Below, piece by piece: positions 44,601 to 56,975 of a DNA stretch of 64,000 nt. Every line of letters begins with the position of its first letter. The first letter of the stretch is position 1. Origin of the DNA: Salminus brasiliensis (Eukaryota; Chordata; Actinopteri; Characiformes; Bryconidae); NCBI RefSeq assembly GCF_030463535.1, contig NC_132881.1, forward strand, positions 5,347,526 through 5,411,525, read 5' to 3'. The position numbers and the translations under genes are program-made. The notes beneath the pieces are model-generated. The model saw only the letters and a list, made by a program, of their open reading frames with translations, was not told the origin of the DNA and made no database searches.

Positions 44601-45384
44601 AGAGGCAGCAGGTTGTGGAGGATCGGTGTATATTGCAAAAAGCTAACAATTATTAGGACGTATGGTATATGAAGTTTTTTTTTTCGAAAGGATGAGTGTG
44701 CTTCTCAGTAAAGGGTGTGTGTAGAAGCTGAAGATAAGTCTGAAGGCTTTTTAGGCATTCTGTGTTTTCTTTGTCGTCTTATATTCTTCCAAAAGGATAT
44801 ACTGTTCCTCAGAAGAGCTCCAGAGATGAGCTTCAAAAACGTGTACTTTTACAAAGCATCCACTTTGTGAGATTGAATCATGCTGTAATGCAATGTATAA
44901 AAATTGTAGCATTGAAAAATGCTGAAATGCAAAATTAGCAGTTGTCTCGAACGACCTGCCGGATGCTTTCCTGACCTCATTTATGGAGCCTAACTGAGCG
45001 GGACACGGCAGAACACATTTTTGACCCACATTTATGGAAAGAAGTCAGTGCTAGTTATTTTGCTACTGAGTGTCTTCTTCTGTCAAGTCACTTGAGTCGA
45101 TTTTTTTTTCAAGCTACTCACTCACTCACTCACTCACTCACACAAGCCGAGCCCAGCTGGGTACGCTGTATGGCCCAAGGATAACTTGTATCACACAGTT
45201 AGTATGTCAGAAAGTCCTCTCTTTCTTGGATTCAGATCTTTAGATCCACTCCAGAACTTCTACACTTGAACTGCATTGAATTTATTTGATATTCCTTAAA
45301 TGTAAAGGGTAAATCAAGTTAATTCAATGCATTATTTAATTGTTTCATAATATGCATTGTAGATTCACAGATCATTTTCATCAC
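44601..45384. other. Presumed intron
   Basis: No exon was seen. A simple (ACTC)n repeat lies at 45117-45139. Confidence 0.4.
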
Positions 45385-45605
45385 TCCTAAAAGTAAAGGG
45401 GCTACAAAGAGGTCTTTGAACAATGCCGGAGATTATGCCACTATTTGGTCCCATAAAAAAAAGACAACTCTTTTGTGAACTTTTAGATTTTTTTTTTTGA
45501 GTGTGAAGAACCTTTTAAAGATTGAGAGGTTGAAACTTTGCAGTTAGAAACAAAACTTTTTTTCTCAAAAAAACCTTTGTAGCATCTTTATTTTTAGTGT
45601 TTAGT
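45385..45605. mobile_element. AAGAACC-family MITE fragment
   Basis: It has gtgtgaagaaccttttaaag, aaacctttgtagcatcttta and tttttagtgt blocks shared with 60540-60615 and 62160-62215. It is interrupted by A and T runs. Confidence 0.5.
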
Positions 45606-45916
45606 AATGAAATGGCTGTATTTATGTTTTAGTTCTTGCAATCCCTGGTTCCTACCACCACCACTGTAAGGAAATCGTACGTTTCTCTGAGCCAACCAAT
45701 TCACACCAAAATGCGTCTGAATGACTATTTACTGATCAGGTTTTGGGCTTTGCAGAAATGTAGAACAATGGAATGGAATTTCCCCTTAAAGTCAATTAAT
45801 TAATTAGCTTTGCCACATGTGAATAGTGCTTAGAGCTGTCTTTATCTATTTGCCGTTTTCAGATTTAAGTTTTTTTTTTTTTTTTTTTAGGTTTAAGGTG
45901 TACAAAAAATGACAAC

Positions 45917-45918
<2 letters not shown>

Positions 45919-45972
<54 letters not shown>
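45919..45972. repeat. (TA)n microsatellite
   Basis: About 27 TA units, read directly; preceded by a T18 run at about 45872-45889. Confidence 0.97.
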
Positions 45973-45976
<4 letters not shown>

Positions 45977-48900
45977 TCTGGCTGTACTCTAGTACACTTT
46001 CTAGTACAGTTTAAACCTAAAAAAAATTAGGTTTATATCTTTGATTATCTATCTATTTTTAGTAACAGTTTCTAAAATGAGACATTCTGGACCGACTGAT
46101 TTACTTTAGTAGAGACTTTTCTTAAAATGAATTTGATATACTGTGCTTAATATCTTATAATAAAGTCTGACTCTCCTCCCTGACCAATCAGCTCCCAGCT
46201 CCTTTAAAACACTGCAGAGTGATTTGTATTTACGACAGTGGAGTGAAAGTGAATCGCACTCCCACACACACATCATGTAACTAACCAACTGTTTGAGGTC
46301 TTGCTTCCACTGATTAAACAAGTGAAGGAAACTAGTTGGTATGAAAACCTGCAGCCACACTGCGCCTCTGTGGATAATACTTGGCCCCCGTTCCATGTCA
46401 TGATGTTCATGTTCAAAGTCAGAGAGGTATTAATTAACCCACAGTGTGTTCGTGGGTGTATTTATTAGTATAGAAATGTGCTTTATTACGTGTGTTTTTC
46501 TGTGATGTAGACACTGAAGCCTGCTCTGCCTGAGTATCTCAGTTCATGAGAGAGAGAGAGAGAGAGAGCGTGCGTGAAGAAGCGAGAAAAAGGAGCGATC
46601 ATTTGAAATGAAGGCTGGATATCTGGCAGGTATTTTGAGTGGCAGGCACAAATGAAACGCTATATCGGGGGAAAGCGGTTTGAATTGCAGATACAGTGGC
46701 ACTCGCCAAGGCACAATCCTTACAGTGCAGAAGGGTTGGCGGGGGGGTGGGGGGTGGTGTGGCGGTGTGGAGAACAGATAAAGGAGAGGTTGGGTGATGT
46801 GATGTTATGACTTGAGCATCAAGATAAATTTCGATAAGCTTTTGAACACATTGTGGAAACTGTCAGCACTTAAAGGGGAAATCTACGGATATTTTAAATA
46901 TTTTAGATGAAAGCTGCAGCACGACTGTTTACCAGGCACAACCACCGTTTAAAAAGGGGGCTGCCTTCCTTCAGCTGCTGCAGGCTGTTGTCTGCTGAAG
47001 CCAGACAAAATAAAACAAAGGTTCCAGTGCAAAAAATCATTACTTTTGTGCATCTTAAAGCCACAAGTGGTGCATTTTCTGACATCACCCAACTTGTTTG
47101 GCAGTCTCGATAGATGTAAACCACTGACAAGTCACAGTACTATCGTCATCGGCTCATGCCTACAGGGTAGTGATTCATACATTTCACAATGCAATATGTA
47201 TAGTTTTGTATGTTTTGCACCATTATACAATACTTTTGGTACTTTACTTAAGCTCTGCTACAGAATGTTGACACAGCCAAGCCATAAGGTACGAAAGCCA
47301 GTAACTGTTGGGTCATTTTGCTGAATTATTCAACAGTTCTGGGTAGTTTTTAGGGTCCTTTCTGTGTAGGTTAGTGACTATGGCACAGCTAATAATAATA
47401 ATAATAATAATAATGATAATAATAAACCCACAGCCAGTGGGTTTATTATCAGTGTTTAATTAACAGCACCTGACAAAGCATCTTATAACCAAGTCAATTA
47501 CTTACAAATTACTTAGCTTACAAAAAACAGCTTTCCTCCAGGCAGCAGCACAGCTCAAAAAGTGAACTTCCATAAAATAAAAGTATTTTAATATTTTCTA
47601 GTAAGTGATCTTTCTAACCAGTGAGTGAATTCACTTGCACTTTATAATCCATCAGCTGCAGAAAATCAGATTTTGTCAGTAACCGATCAACATGCTTGCA
47701 TGCACATGAGTAATCAGATAATGGGGGGGGGAAGGAAGAGTTTTGGCTTTGCAACCAGCCAATAAACCCACAGAATATGTATATAGAATAAGAATAGAGA
47801 ACTTCATGCTGCATTCAATGCTTTTTCAACACATCGAGCCACAATATGAACACACACATTAAGATGAAGAATATTTAAATTCTTCAGTTTCAGCATCATT
47901 CCAGAAGTCATGTTTTGTTGCCCTCTCACGGTGCTGTGTTATTTTTGGTACTACGGTAAGGTAAACTAGAGAGATAAAGGTTTATTCCAAGTATTTCTAA
48001 GGAATACTTGGAATTCCAGCTTCAGGGTTGAAACTGTGGTAAAAACTAAAAATGGAGATGTTTCGTTGGACAGCAGCAGTATTTTCTGAGCTATTGATGT
48101 GCGAATGACTTGGTTAGCTTAATCTTAATTAGCTTTGTATGATATGTTTTTTCCACTTCCTTTCTGGATCACTGGTAGTTGTAGCCTATTTAATGAAATT
48201 TGTGAGTTTATAACTAAAATGTACAGTTTTTTATATGATAACCCAACACTGGGTTATGGAAATTACCCATATTACCTTGGTAGTGTCATGACTGACAATG
48301 TTTGATTTTTTTTGTCTTCTTTAAAGTCTGACAAACTGATTATAGTATCTGTCATGGCAGTTACCAGTAAGACTGTACAGGTAAAATGTGACTGTTTTAT
48401 CACTGGACATGATCTGTCATGACATGTTTAAGCCATGACTTGGTTAAGTCAGTGTTATTCAGAACAGTAGTTCCCAATGAAGGACCCCCTGCCTGGCACA
48501 TTTTAGTGGTTTTCTGCTCTAATACAACACCTTCAACTCAGGAAGAACTCGATAATTAGCTAATTAACTGGATCAGGGAAGGGAATCACTGATTTAGAAC
48601 AGTTCTAATTGTCAAAACATGACAATGTAGCATGTGGTGCATATTTAAAGCAGCAGTATGCAGCTTTTTACTTTAACATAACAGCATGAAAATCATGTTT
48701 TGACAATAGGGAAAATAGTGCCCCTATCGTTGCTATAGTGCCCCTATCGTTGCTATTCTGGGATCGGCATGCTGCTCTCTGCACTATGTAACTCTGGTGA
48801 AGCTGGCCGAGCTACACTTGTGAGAATTATGTAGTGCTCCATACCCGAGTTATATTTGTGTAAAATCCTGAAATATTACTCCTCTTGCACTTTCAGTGAT

Positions 48901-49849
48901 AGTTCTGTATCTCTTTGCTTGTCCAGAAATAATTGCTAAAAGTGTGTCATTTAGTGACGGCTTAAAGTGGAAATGACAATTCCCGATTGTAGGGGGAGCC
49001 CAGGAGCAAGAAACGCCAATCCTCGCATATTGCCTCTTTAAGGCAAACAAGATTTTCATTGCAGACTAGTTAAATAAGAAAAACACACACAGTAAAAATG
49101 CAGCTCAGGGGGAAGGTTTTCCTACTTTCACAGTTGCCTCTTTTAAGAATATGATGGGCTGATACTAATAGAACAGTGGAAACCTTTCAGATTTAACAGT
49201 GTGACTGATACTGCAAGTATTCTATCGCGAAGCTGTATTTTCACCATTATGCCGAGTGAGTGCAAGTGAAGGAGGAGGTAAGAAGGTGATGAGAGAGATA
49301 AAGAGGTTAGGGGATCAGTGAATAATCATATACACTAGTGGTTCTTGTTGGAGAACCCTGTTCCTGACACCTCTCCCTTGTTTGGTTAATTCATCTCTTT
49401 CATCTCCCTCTCTCTCGATCACTGCATCCCTCCATCCCGGTGGCACGTCTGTGTGAGGTCATTAAATCAGCGGGCCCACTCAGGCAGAACAGAGGGAATG
49501 AGAGGACAGAGGGTGCTGTGTGTGTGTGTGTGTGTATGAGGTTTAGGAGATGGCCCTTTTGCCTGGCCCAGTGCATTAAGGCCGGTCCTTCTGTCCCTGC
49601 AAACCGTCATAGGAGGCAACCCGCGAACAACATCAAACCGTAACATAAATCACCATGTCAATAGGGTTTTGTAGATGTCTGACCTTATAGAAGTCAGCAG
49701 AACACGTCCCAGAAGTGCTATAGTCACTTCATTATGTGTGATTGGACTCCTAATTGAGCACAGCTGTGGATCGGACATCACGTTCAGAGCGGCAAGCTGT
49801 GTGTCTGCTCAGCAGTGCACACAGGAGCTGATTATGTTACAGTGTAAGG
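45973..49849. other. Presumed intron, 45.97-49.85 kb
   Basis: No coding exon was recognised. It contains a GA run (46551-46569), a G-rich stretch (46740-46776), an AAT microsatellite (47389-47424), a repeat fragment at 48470-48600 and a relic at 48640-49060 whose central words (gttgctat.ctggg.t) also occur at 58735-58860. The stretch 49440-49640 is less repeat-like, but nothing in it is diagnostic. Confidence 0.4.
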
Positions 49850-51490
49850 TCCTAAACAGGAGCTAGTTTGAATATAAAGATTTTTCTATGAGTGTCATTG
49901 GGACAGTGTAGGAGCATTGCCACTATATATGAGCATCATTTAGAAATAAGACTTTTACTGGAGACATTGGAACAACATAGGAGCATTTTAACAGTATTGG
50001 AGATTTTTCAAGAGCTAGTTTGGGCCATAGAAGCATCATCACAGCCTAGTCTTAGTACAAAGCTGTATGGTTGACGCTAAGACAGAATTTAAGTGTAGAA
50101 CAGTATAGAAAGCTTATCAATAGCTAGTTTAAGTATAAAGCTTGCATGGATGACTTTGGGACAGCATAGAAACATCACAGCAGTATAAAAGCACCCTCAA
50201 GAGCTACTTGGAAATAAAACTGTATGGTTGACATTGGCACCGCTCATGTCACATTGCCACAGCATAGGCTAGTATTGGATATACAACTTTATGGGTGGCA
50301 CTGAAACAGCATAGAGAGGTTATAACAGTCGGAGTTGGAGCATCATCAAAAGCTGCTTTGGTATTTAGAGTTGTATGGATGCCATTGACACAGCATATGC
50401 ATGTAATAAAAGTATAGGAGCCTCATCCAGAGATAGTTTTGGATGTAAATTTTATGGGTGACATTGAGACCCCATAGGGAGGTTACAACATAGGGGCATT
50501 ATCAAGAGCTTGTGTTTGGGATAAAAAGCATAATGGGTGACATTATGCCACTATGTGGTTTCTATGTGAAACCACATAGAAATGCTATAGCAGCCAAGAC
50601 CTTGTCAAGACCTAGTTTTGGGTATAAAGCATGGAGACAGCATAGGGAGGTTATAATATAGTGGCATTATAAAGAACTACTTATATATATATATATATTA
50701 TATTAGGCTTTTTGGATGTCATTGGCACAGCATAAAATATAATAACTGTATAGGAGTCTCATTAAGAGCTTGTTTTGGATATATAGCTTAATAGGTGACA
50801 TTGAGACAGCATAGGGAGGATATAATATAGAGACACATCCTGAGCTAGTTTGGGATAAAAAGCATAATGGGTGACATTGAAACCACAAAGACATGTTATA
50901 GCAGCTTAGGGGCATTGCCAAGAGCTAGTTTTAGATGTTAAGCTTTGTTGATGGCTTTGGGACAGTATAGGAACATTATAACAATAGAGGAGCATAATCA
51001 CAATCTAGTCTTGATAAAATGCTTTTTGGTTGACTTTGGGATGGCGTGTAAGTATTAAAACAGTAAAGGAATCTTATGAAGAGCTAGTTTTGGATTTAAA
51101 ACCGTATAGATGAGCTTGAGACCCCCAGTGAGCAAACCAAAGGCAACAGTGGCAAAGAAAAACTCCCTCAGAGCCGGAGGAAGAAACCTTGGGAGGAACC
51201 AAGACTTACAGTGGAGACCCATCCGAACCCATCTGAACTATTTATAAATTATTGATAAGAGTCACCGTATATTATAACAGTATAGGAGCCTCATTAAGAG
51301 CTAGTTTTGGATATAAAGCTTTATAGATGTCATTGGTGCAGTGTATGAGACTTACAACAGTATAGGAGCATCATCACAACCCATAGCCTAATATATACAG
51401 CTTTAAGGGTGACATTGGGACAGTGTAGAAACATTATAACAGCAGAAGAGCTTCTTTAAGAGCTAATTTTGAAAATAAAGCTTTGTAAAT
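49850..51490 (+). repeat. Degenerate tandem array, ~84-bp unit, about 18 copies
   Basis: The phrase order 'agagctagttttggatataaagc - ttatgggtgacattgggacagcatagga - gttataacagtataggagcatcatca' (quoted here as short words) recurs every 75-100 bp: anchors at about 49858, 50012, 50121, 50191, 50268, 50350, 50430, 50502, 50605, 50763, 50840, 50920, 51000, 51078, 51295, 51375 and 51455. Units differ by 20-30% and by indels, so the array is old. A separate dispersed repeat (51120-51240: aaaaactccctcagagc, gaagaaaccttgggaggaac) is inserted in it. Confidence 0.85.
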
Positions 51491-53067
51491 TACATTGTGA
51501 GACTTTTATTACTGATGTGTTTTGGTGACTGTCGATCATTACAGATACAGGATTGTCTGGATTGTCAGGATTGTCAGGATTGTGTTTTTTAACCTAATCT
51601 CTGCTGCATATCTGATCTCTTATCTGTATCATATCATCAAATCCCATGGTGAATTACTCCTTAGCCTATTGACTCAAGATGCACTTCTAGAAGCCCATTG
51701 GCTTCTGTTATAGATATGATAATAGAGTGAGCAGGTTTTCTGTGCTTTTTTAAAGTATAGGGGGATGTGGTTTAATTGATTATTGTCTAATAATTGGCCC
51801 TAATCTAAAGACGGGACTGTAAAAATAGGTCGGAAAACATATGACCGTTTCTTTAAATGTGTATTTGCTCGTAAGTAAGTTGCAGGTGGGGAGACAGACA
51901 GACAGACAGAAAGACAGACAGAGGGGGAGAGGGAGAGAATGACAAAGGAAGTTCTGTGTCAAAGGTACTTTGTGAACACCCTCTCCTGTTCAGAATATAA
52001 CTCACAGCTGAAGGATTTACAGCGTTCAATTACAGCCCTGCTCATAAATAATCAGAGAGAGGGTGACCATAATACCCAATCACTGTTAGCTTTACGGCAT
52101 GACAAATCCTTGTTGTTGGTATTTATGTACAGGACGCAGCCCTGGGGAGCTGTGTGTGTGTGAGGGAGAGAGAGAGGGAGGGAGAAAGAAGGAAAGAGGG
52201 AGACCCAGAAGAATTTGTAGGATGTTCTTTATACATCATTTTAAGCTTTAAATAAGCAGATAGTTTGGCTTTTTTCATTACTGCTGAGTAATGCTGGACA
52301 TCGGTCATTTAGAGGTATTTATAGATCAATTAAAAATAGCGAACTACTGTATACAGTCTGCTGGGTTATGAAGATTCAGCATACATGAAAACTTAATCAA
52401 TAAACCGTTCACTTAGGTTTAGGTGTAAAAGAAGCAGAGCAAAACAGTCCAATCAAACCTAGCTGTATTATTAGGGATCGAGGCAGATCCAGGCATATTT
52501 GAATGGTCTTTGTTTTAACCACAGTGTTCAGAGCGCCATCTGGTGTCATCAAGGTGCCATTAACAGACATTACAGTCCAGCAGGCAGCAGTGCAGATGTT
52601 CTCAGAAGGTAAATGAAAGAGTTGAGAGTCTGCAGTGCGGAGCTATTTTACAGTAGAATATAAATAACAGACCATAATATATAAACCTTTATTAAACTCT
52701 CACTGAAACGCTTTTTTTTTCTCTGTTTTTAAGCTGGCAGTGAAAAGCTCATTAGACCGGAGGCTAATGGTAATGCACACGCATGCTATAGAAACCCAAA
52801 TCTCAGCACATTCACCCACTATAAACCAGATATTTCATACATTTCAGTCAACCAACAAAAACAAATATCAGTCCAGAGTGTGTAACCTTCCACAATGTCG
52901 GTCCAGAATGTCTCATTATAGAAACTGAGACTAAAGGAAAGGGATTTTACTGAACGTACTCATCAGCAGCTCATCTGATCTAAACTGTGTGGCTGTATTG
53001 TTTTATGCAAACAAAAAAATCAGAGTGGTATCAGCTGATACAAGCATTAGAAGACTTCGATTGGCTC
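51491..53067. other. Presumed intron, 51.5-53.07 kb
   Basis: A GACA simple repeat lies at 51895-51920 and an AG-rich stretch at 52160-52200. The interval 51960-52130 looks unlike the surrounding repeats and could be conserved noncoding DNA, but that cannot be tested here. Confidence 0.3.
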
Positions 53068-53088
53068 GGGGGGGGGGGGTTGGGGGGG
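53068..53088. repeat. Poly-G tract (G12-TT-G7)
   Basis: Read directly. Length may be unreliable in sequencing; it could form a G-quadruplex. Confidence 0.85.
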
Positions 53089-54190
53089 CTAAATGTAAGT
53101 TTTGCAAAAGTACTGTGTGTAAGGGTGTACTGATTTAAATATATATTGAAAAGACTGCCTCAGCATCTGCCTGCAGCCCACTGACTATAGTTGAGCATAG
53201 ACAGCGTAACATCTCTGAAGCAACCACAGGTCTAGCTCCTCTGCTGGCTGGTTGCAGTATAATGCATAGCTCCGCCCACCCCCATAAGTTTCAATGACAC
53301 AACAGCCCCGCCTATTTTCCATCTCATTTTCCTCCTCTAAACTGTCTTTCCATCTCCAGTGTCTCTAAATTTCAACAGTTAGTTTTCCTGTGCTTTCTTG
53401 TGCATAAAAAGGTGGGGTCACGTGAATGAAGTGATTGACCGCCTTGGCTTGGTCGTCTGCAGGACCTGCATGGAGCGTTGTAGCTGCACGTTTACTGTTG
53501 GAACATTTCACTTACTGGACAAACTGGGAATTTGGGGGGAAATCTGCTCTGCTTCTGCGCTGGCTCTGCCTCAGGTCTGTACTGCGCAGATAGTTGTTTT
53601 AAATTGCTACACTGCTGTAACATTACTGTTGCCTTTTTCTGTACGCCTTTCTTGCAGCTCTGGGAGGGATTCTTGGGGGAAGCCTTTAGCTAGGGCTGCA
53701 CAATTAGACACACTGTGTTTTCACAGAGAAAGTGTGCCACGAACATATTCTCATTTACAGACATGCCCTGGGAAATTGAAACAGTGTGACAGGGGTTTCT
53801 CCCTGAGAGCAGTTTCAGAGTAAGTGCCTTTCTCTCAGGCACAATTGCAGCGCTCTACGGGCACAGGCCTTTAATCTGCAGCCCTCTGCTACAAGGTCGA
53901 CTTCCCATTTTTCTTATAATTCTCCTGTCACTTAATAACAGCGAAATGGATTTTTGTCTTCAATAATTATTTCCATTATACTGCTGTACCACCTTCAGTG
54001 GTGACCAGAGGTTTCATATATTGTTGTAGGCTAGGTCTAGCTCTTTGTTGACACCCATTATAGTAACCAATACCAGTATTGATTTTGAAGAGTGAACATT
54101 TTAAATACTGAACTGAGGATGCTAAGGTTGCTAGGTATTGCTTAGTGGGTGCTAATGAGTTACCGTGGTGTATAAGGTGGTTGCTAAGCA
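53089..54190. other. Presumed intron, 53.1-54.2 kb
   Basis: It contains a 141-codon open frame (53398-53823, + strand) that I do not accept as a gene: no domain, no splice context and ordinary surrounding composition. Confidence 0.4.
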
Positions 54191-54488
54191 GAGCTGGGCA
54201 ATATGACAATATTTTATCGCATTGTAATACATTTTGTTATTGTGATATACAATATGCTTTTCTAAACCCTGATCAACTACACGTTTCATTAGTGTAATTA
54301 GTCTTATTAGTTTAACTGGATGAAGTGTAGCATGTTTTATATAATAAATATTTGGATCGGTAGTATTTAAAAATCTGTCACTACAGATGGATTTTGTCCA
54401 CAGTCACGTCTATCGTGATAAATATCGCGTGTTGTGAAAATGTCTTTAAATATCGTGATATAATATCTTTACCATATTGCCCAGCCCT
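54191..54488. mobile_element. MITE of the 'TTGCCCAGC' family with both terminal repeats
   Basis: The ends gagctgggcaatatga and catattgcccagccct are inverted copies of each other. The interior is AT-rich with tatcgtgata words. It is the most complete copy in the window; relatives are at 6945-7278, 14625-14912 and a fragment at 62985-63082. Confidence 0.85.
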
Positions 54489-55240
54489 ATTGCTAAGATG
54501 TTTCAAAATCCTGATCTGAACGCACTGAAATATGATTTTGTTTTTGTGTAATCCTGATAACTTTGTTAGACTTCTGGCCAGTTGATTTATGGCTCATAAT
54601 GTAGATGCTTTCCAGTCTATTAAGGTTTTGTTATGTTTTCTGTGAAGTTCAAGCTCACAAGAGTTCTGCAAAGTCAAACTTTAGTCAAGCTTTACAGGCT
54701 CACAAGTTTGCATACTTGCGGTCGCGTTTCAGCACTCCAGTACTGCAGATGGTGCTATTACATTCATGACATTTTGTCACTTGGTGTGTTCTCACGTGAA
54801 GGATGGAGAAAGTCTGCATGATATCTGTGGTTGTTCGTCATTGCTTTGGGATTCACTAGTGGCCCCATGATATGAGCCATGGTATGATTTTGTTGTAATC
54901 TTTAAATATTAGGAGTGTGCCAAGTATTGCGTTTATAAGTGTATACCAGAGGTTTACATACATGTGTCTTTTTATGTGTCATATAGACACTGGTCTGACA
55001 TGAAATCAGAGTAAACTTTTCCCATTTTAGGTCAGTTAGGATTACCAAAATTAGTTCTGTTTGCTAAATGAATAATGAGAATAATGAGAGAATAAAAAGA
55101 TGAATGAATAAAATGACTAAAAAGAACAATGAGAGAGGGAGTTTTTATTACTTTCTTCAAAGTCAAAAGTTTAAATACACTAAGATTAATATGCAAGTTA
55201 TTATTTATTATTATAATTACATTTCTTATTTATTGTGCAG

Positions 55241-55274
<34 letters not shown>

Positions 55275-56214
55275 GTTGTTGTTATTATTATATCTCTATT
55301 TTTTGCACTTTGTTAGTCTTTTTCTTGAAGCAACAAGTAATAGGAAAGTAGACAAGCAACATCCAAAACTGGCTTTATCCTTAAATATTTAGGTGCTGTA
55401 TATGATTGTGGAGAATGGCTGTTGATATTTGAACTCAGCAACAACACAAACTTTCAGCACTTCTTCAGAAGCTCCACCCCCCAGATTTAAACACATTATG
55501 GGTTAGCAAACTGTTGCTACAATTGCAACTGCTAAACAAACCAGTTGTGAAAAATTAATCACAAAATTCATAAACAGGACAGAACAGTAGTGAGCTATTT
55601 CTGGGAAACAGCAAACATATCCAGCAGGAATAAAGCAGCATCTTACCTTTTCAAGCCTTTTATCATTCAGATGTTTCTCCATCATCCAAGAACCTCACCA
55701 GTGTCTACACGTGTCTTCATGGCGGTTAAACCACATCCCAGCTCTCACAATTTCTTATAAATTTCACTCTAGAATTCTTATCCGAGCAGTCGCCCTCCAG
55801 CGCTCTTTTTGGGCTTGTTGAACTTAATCAATAACGTGGTGTTAGGAAACCTTTACAGGGATTCCTTATTGATCCAGGCAGTGAAGGGAAACCTGACTGT
55901 AACAGTGCTCAAGCATCAAAAAAGGATACTATAGACAATCTGCTTTTGGTTCACCTGAAGAAAATTTCAGTATATGAAGGTTTATTGTTTGCCAACAAAC
56001 TCACACCAGACACTTCAGAGTTCTTCTCATCAGACCTTAATCCACAATACAGCTTAAATTAAAAACAAAGCTTGTGTATGTGTGCACGAGTGAGACATCA
56101 GAGCGTTGCATTAACATCACATATTTTCTTTAGCCACTCCGCCACAGTAGCACACATCTGTTTTACCTTCAGTCATAATCAGTGTCTGTCAGATGTTTGG
56201 GGACACTTAGTTCT
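54489..56214. other. Presumed intron, 54.5-56.2 kb
   Basis: It contains a TTA microsatellite at 55242-55293. No exon was recognised. Confidence 0.4.
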
Positions 56215-56575
56215 GTCTAATTTTGTTTGTAAAACTTTCCCTTTTTCTCTCAATTTGGTACTTCCAGTTAACCCACCGGTTTGTAACTCCCCTAGCACTA
56301 GCAATGCTTGGGACACTAGGCGGGTAAGGACTTGAACACATGAACACATGTCTTCCATGATACGGTGCTGATGCGGCTTTGCCGGGCAGCCAACACACTC
56401 TGAGAAAGGCCCCAGGTCCCCAGCTCCACCACACCAGCTAACCTAAGCCTGTGTCGGCCAACATTGCTTAAAATGGCCAATTGTGCTCTCTTGGACTCTG
56501 GTCGCTGATGGTACAGCAGCATGGCTCGGGATTCGAACCCGTGATCCCTGGGCCATAGTAGTAGCGTATTAGAGT
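56215..56575 (-). mobile_element. tRNA-derived SINE, second family
   Basis: Read on the - strand it has a box B word (gggttcgaatccc near 56530), a long body (tggtgtggtggagctgggga, catcagcaccgtatcatgga) and a 3' end gagttacaaaccggtgggtt, ending in an A-rich aattgagagaaaaaggg. It differs from the SINE of the tandem array. Confidence 0.75.
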
Positions 56576-56644
56576 GAGGCATTCAGAATCAAAAATGTTT
56601 TTGGCATTTTTTTAAATGTTTAGAATTCCGTTATTGTTATACAC

Positions 56645-56975
56645 AAATCAGCCATAAGATTAAAACCACGTACCCAATATTGTATCGTTCCCCTTCGGGC
56701 TGCCTAAACAGCTCTGACCCATCAAGACACCACAAGACATAGCCAGCATGAACTTTTTCGGCAGTTGCTGCTGCTGTAAGCCGTAGTAACCCCTTCAATG
56801 ACCCTATTCAATGACCCTTTCAACAGTTGTCTGCTGTCTTTCCTAGGATTATGTTTGGTAGGTACTGACCACTGCATACAGGGAACACCCCACAAGACCT
56901 GCTATTTTGGAGATGCCCAGTCGTCCCCATTCGTCTAGCCATCACAATTTGGCTCACATCTTTATGCTAGCCCAT
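56645..56975 (-). mobile_element. Tc1-like transposon, 5' fragment, inverted
   Basis: It starts at the terminal repeat (aatcagccataagattaaaa) but then continues, in inverted order, with the transposase helix-turn-helix region (ggtaggtactgaccactgca, ccccacaagacctgc, ctagccatcacaatttggc). This implies an internally deleted or rearranged copy. Confidence 0.75.

Noticed and set aside
53398-53823. 141-codon + strand ORF as a gene
   Set aside because: No domain, no splice signals, no homology recognised and composition like surrounding intron.
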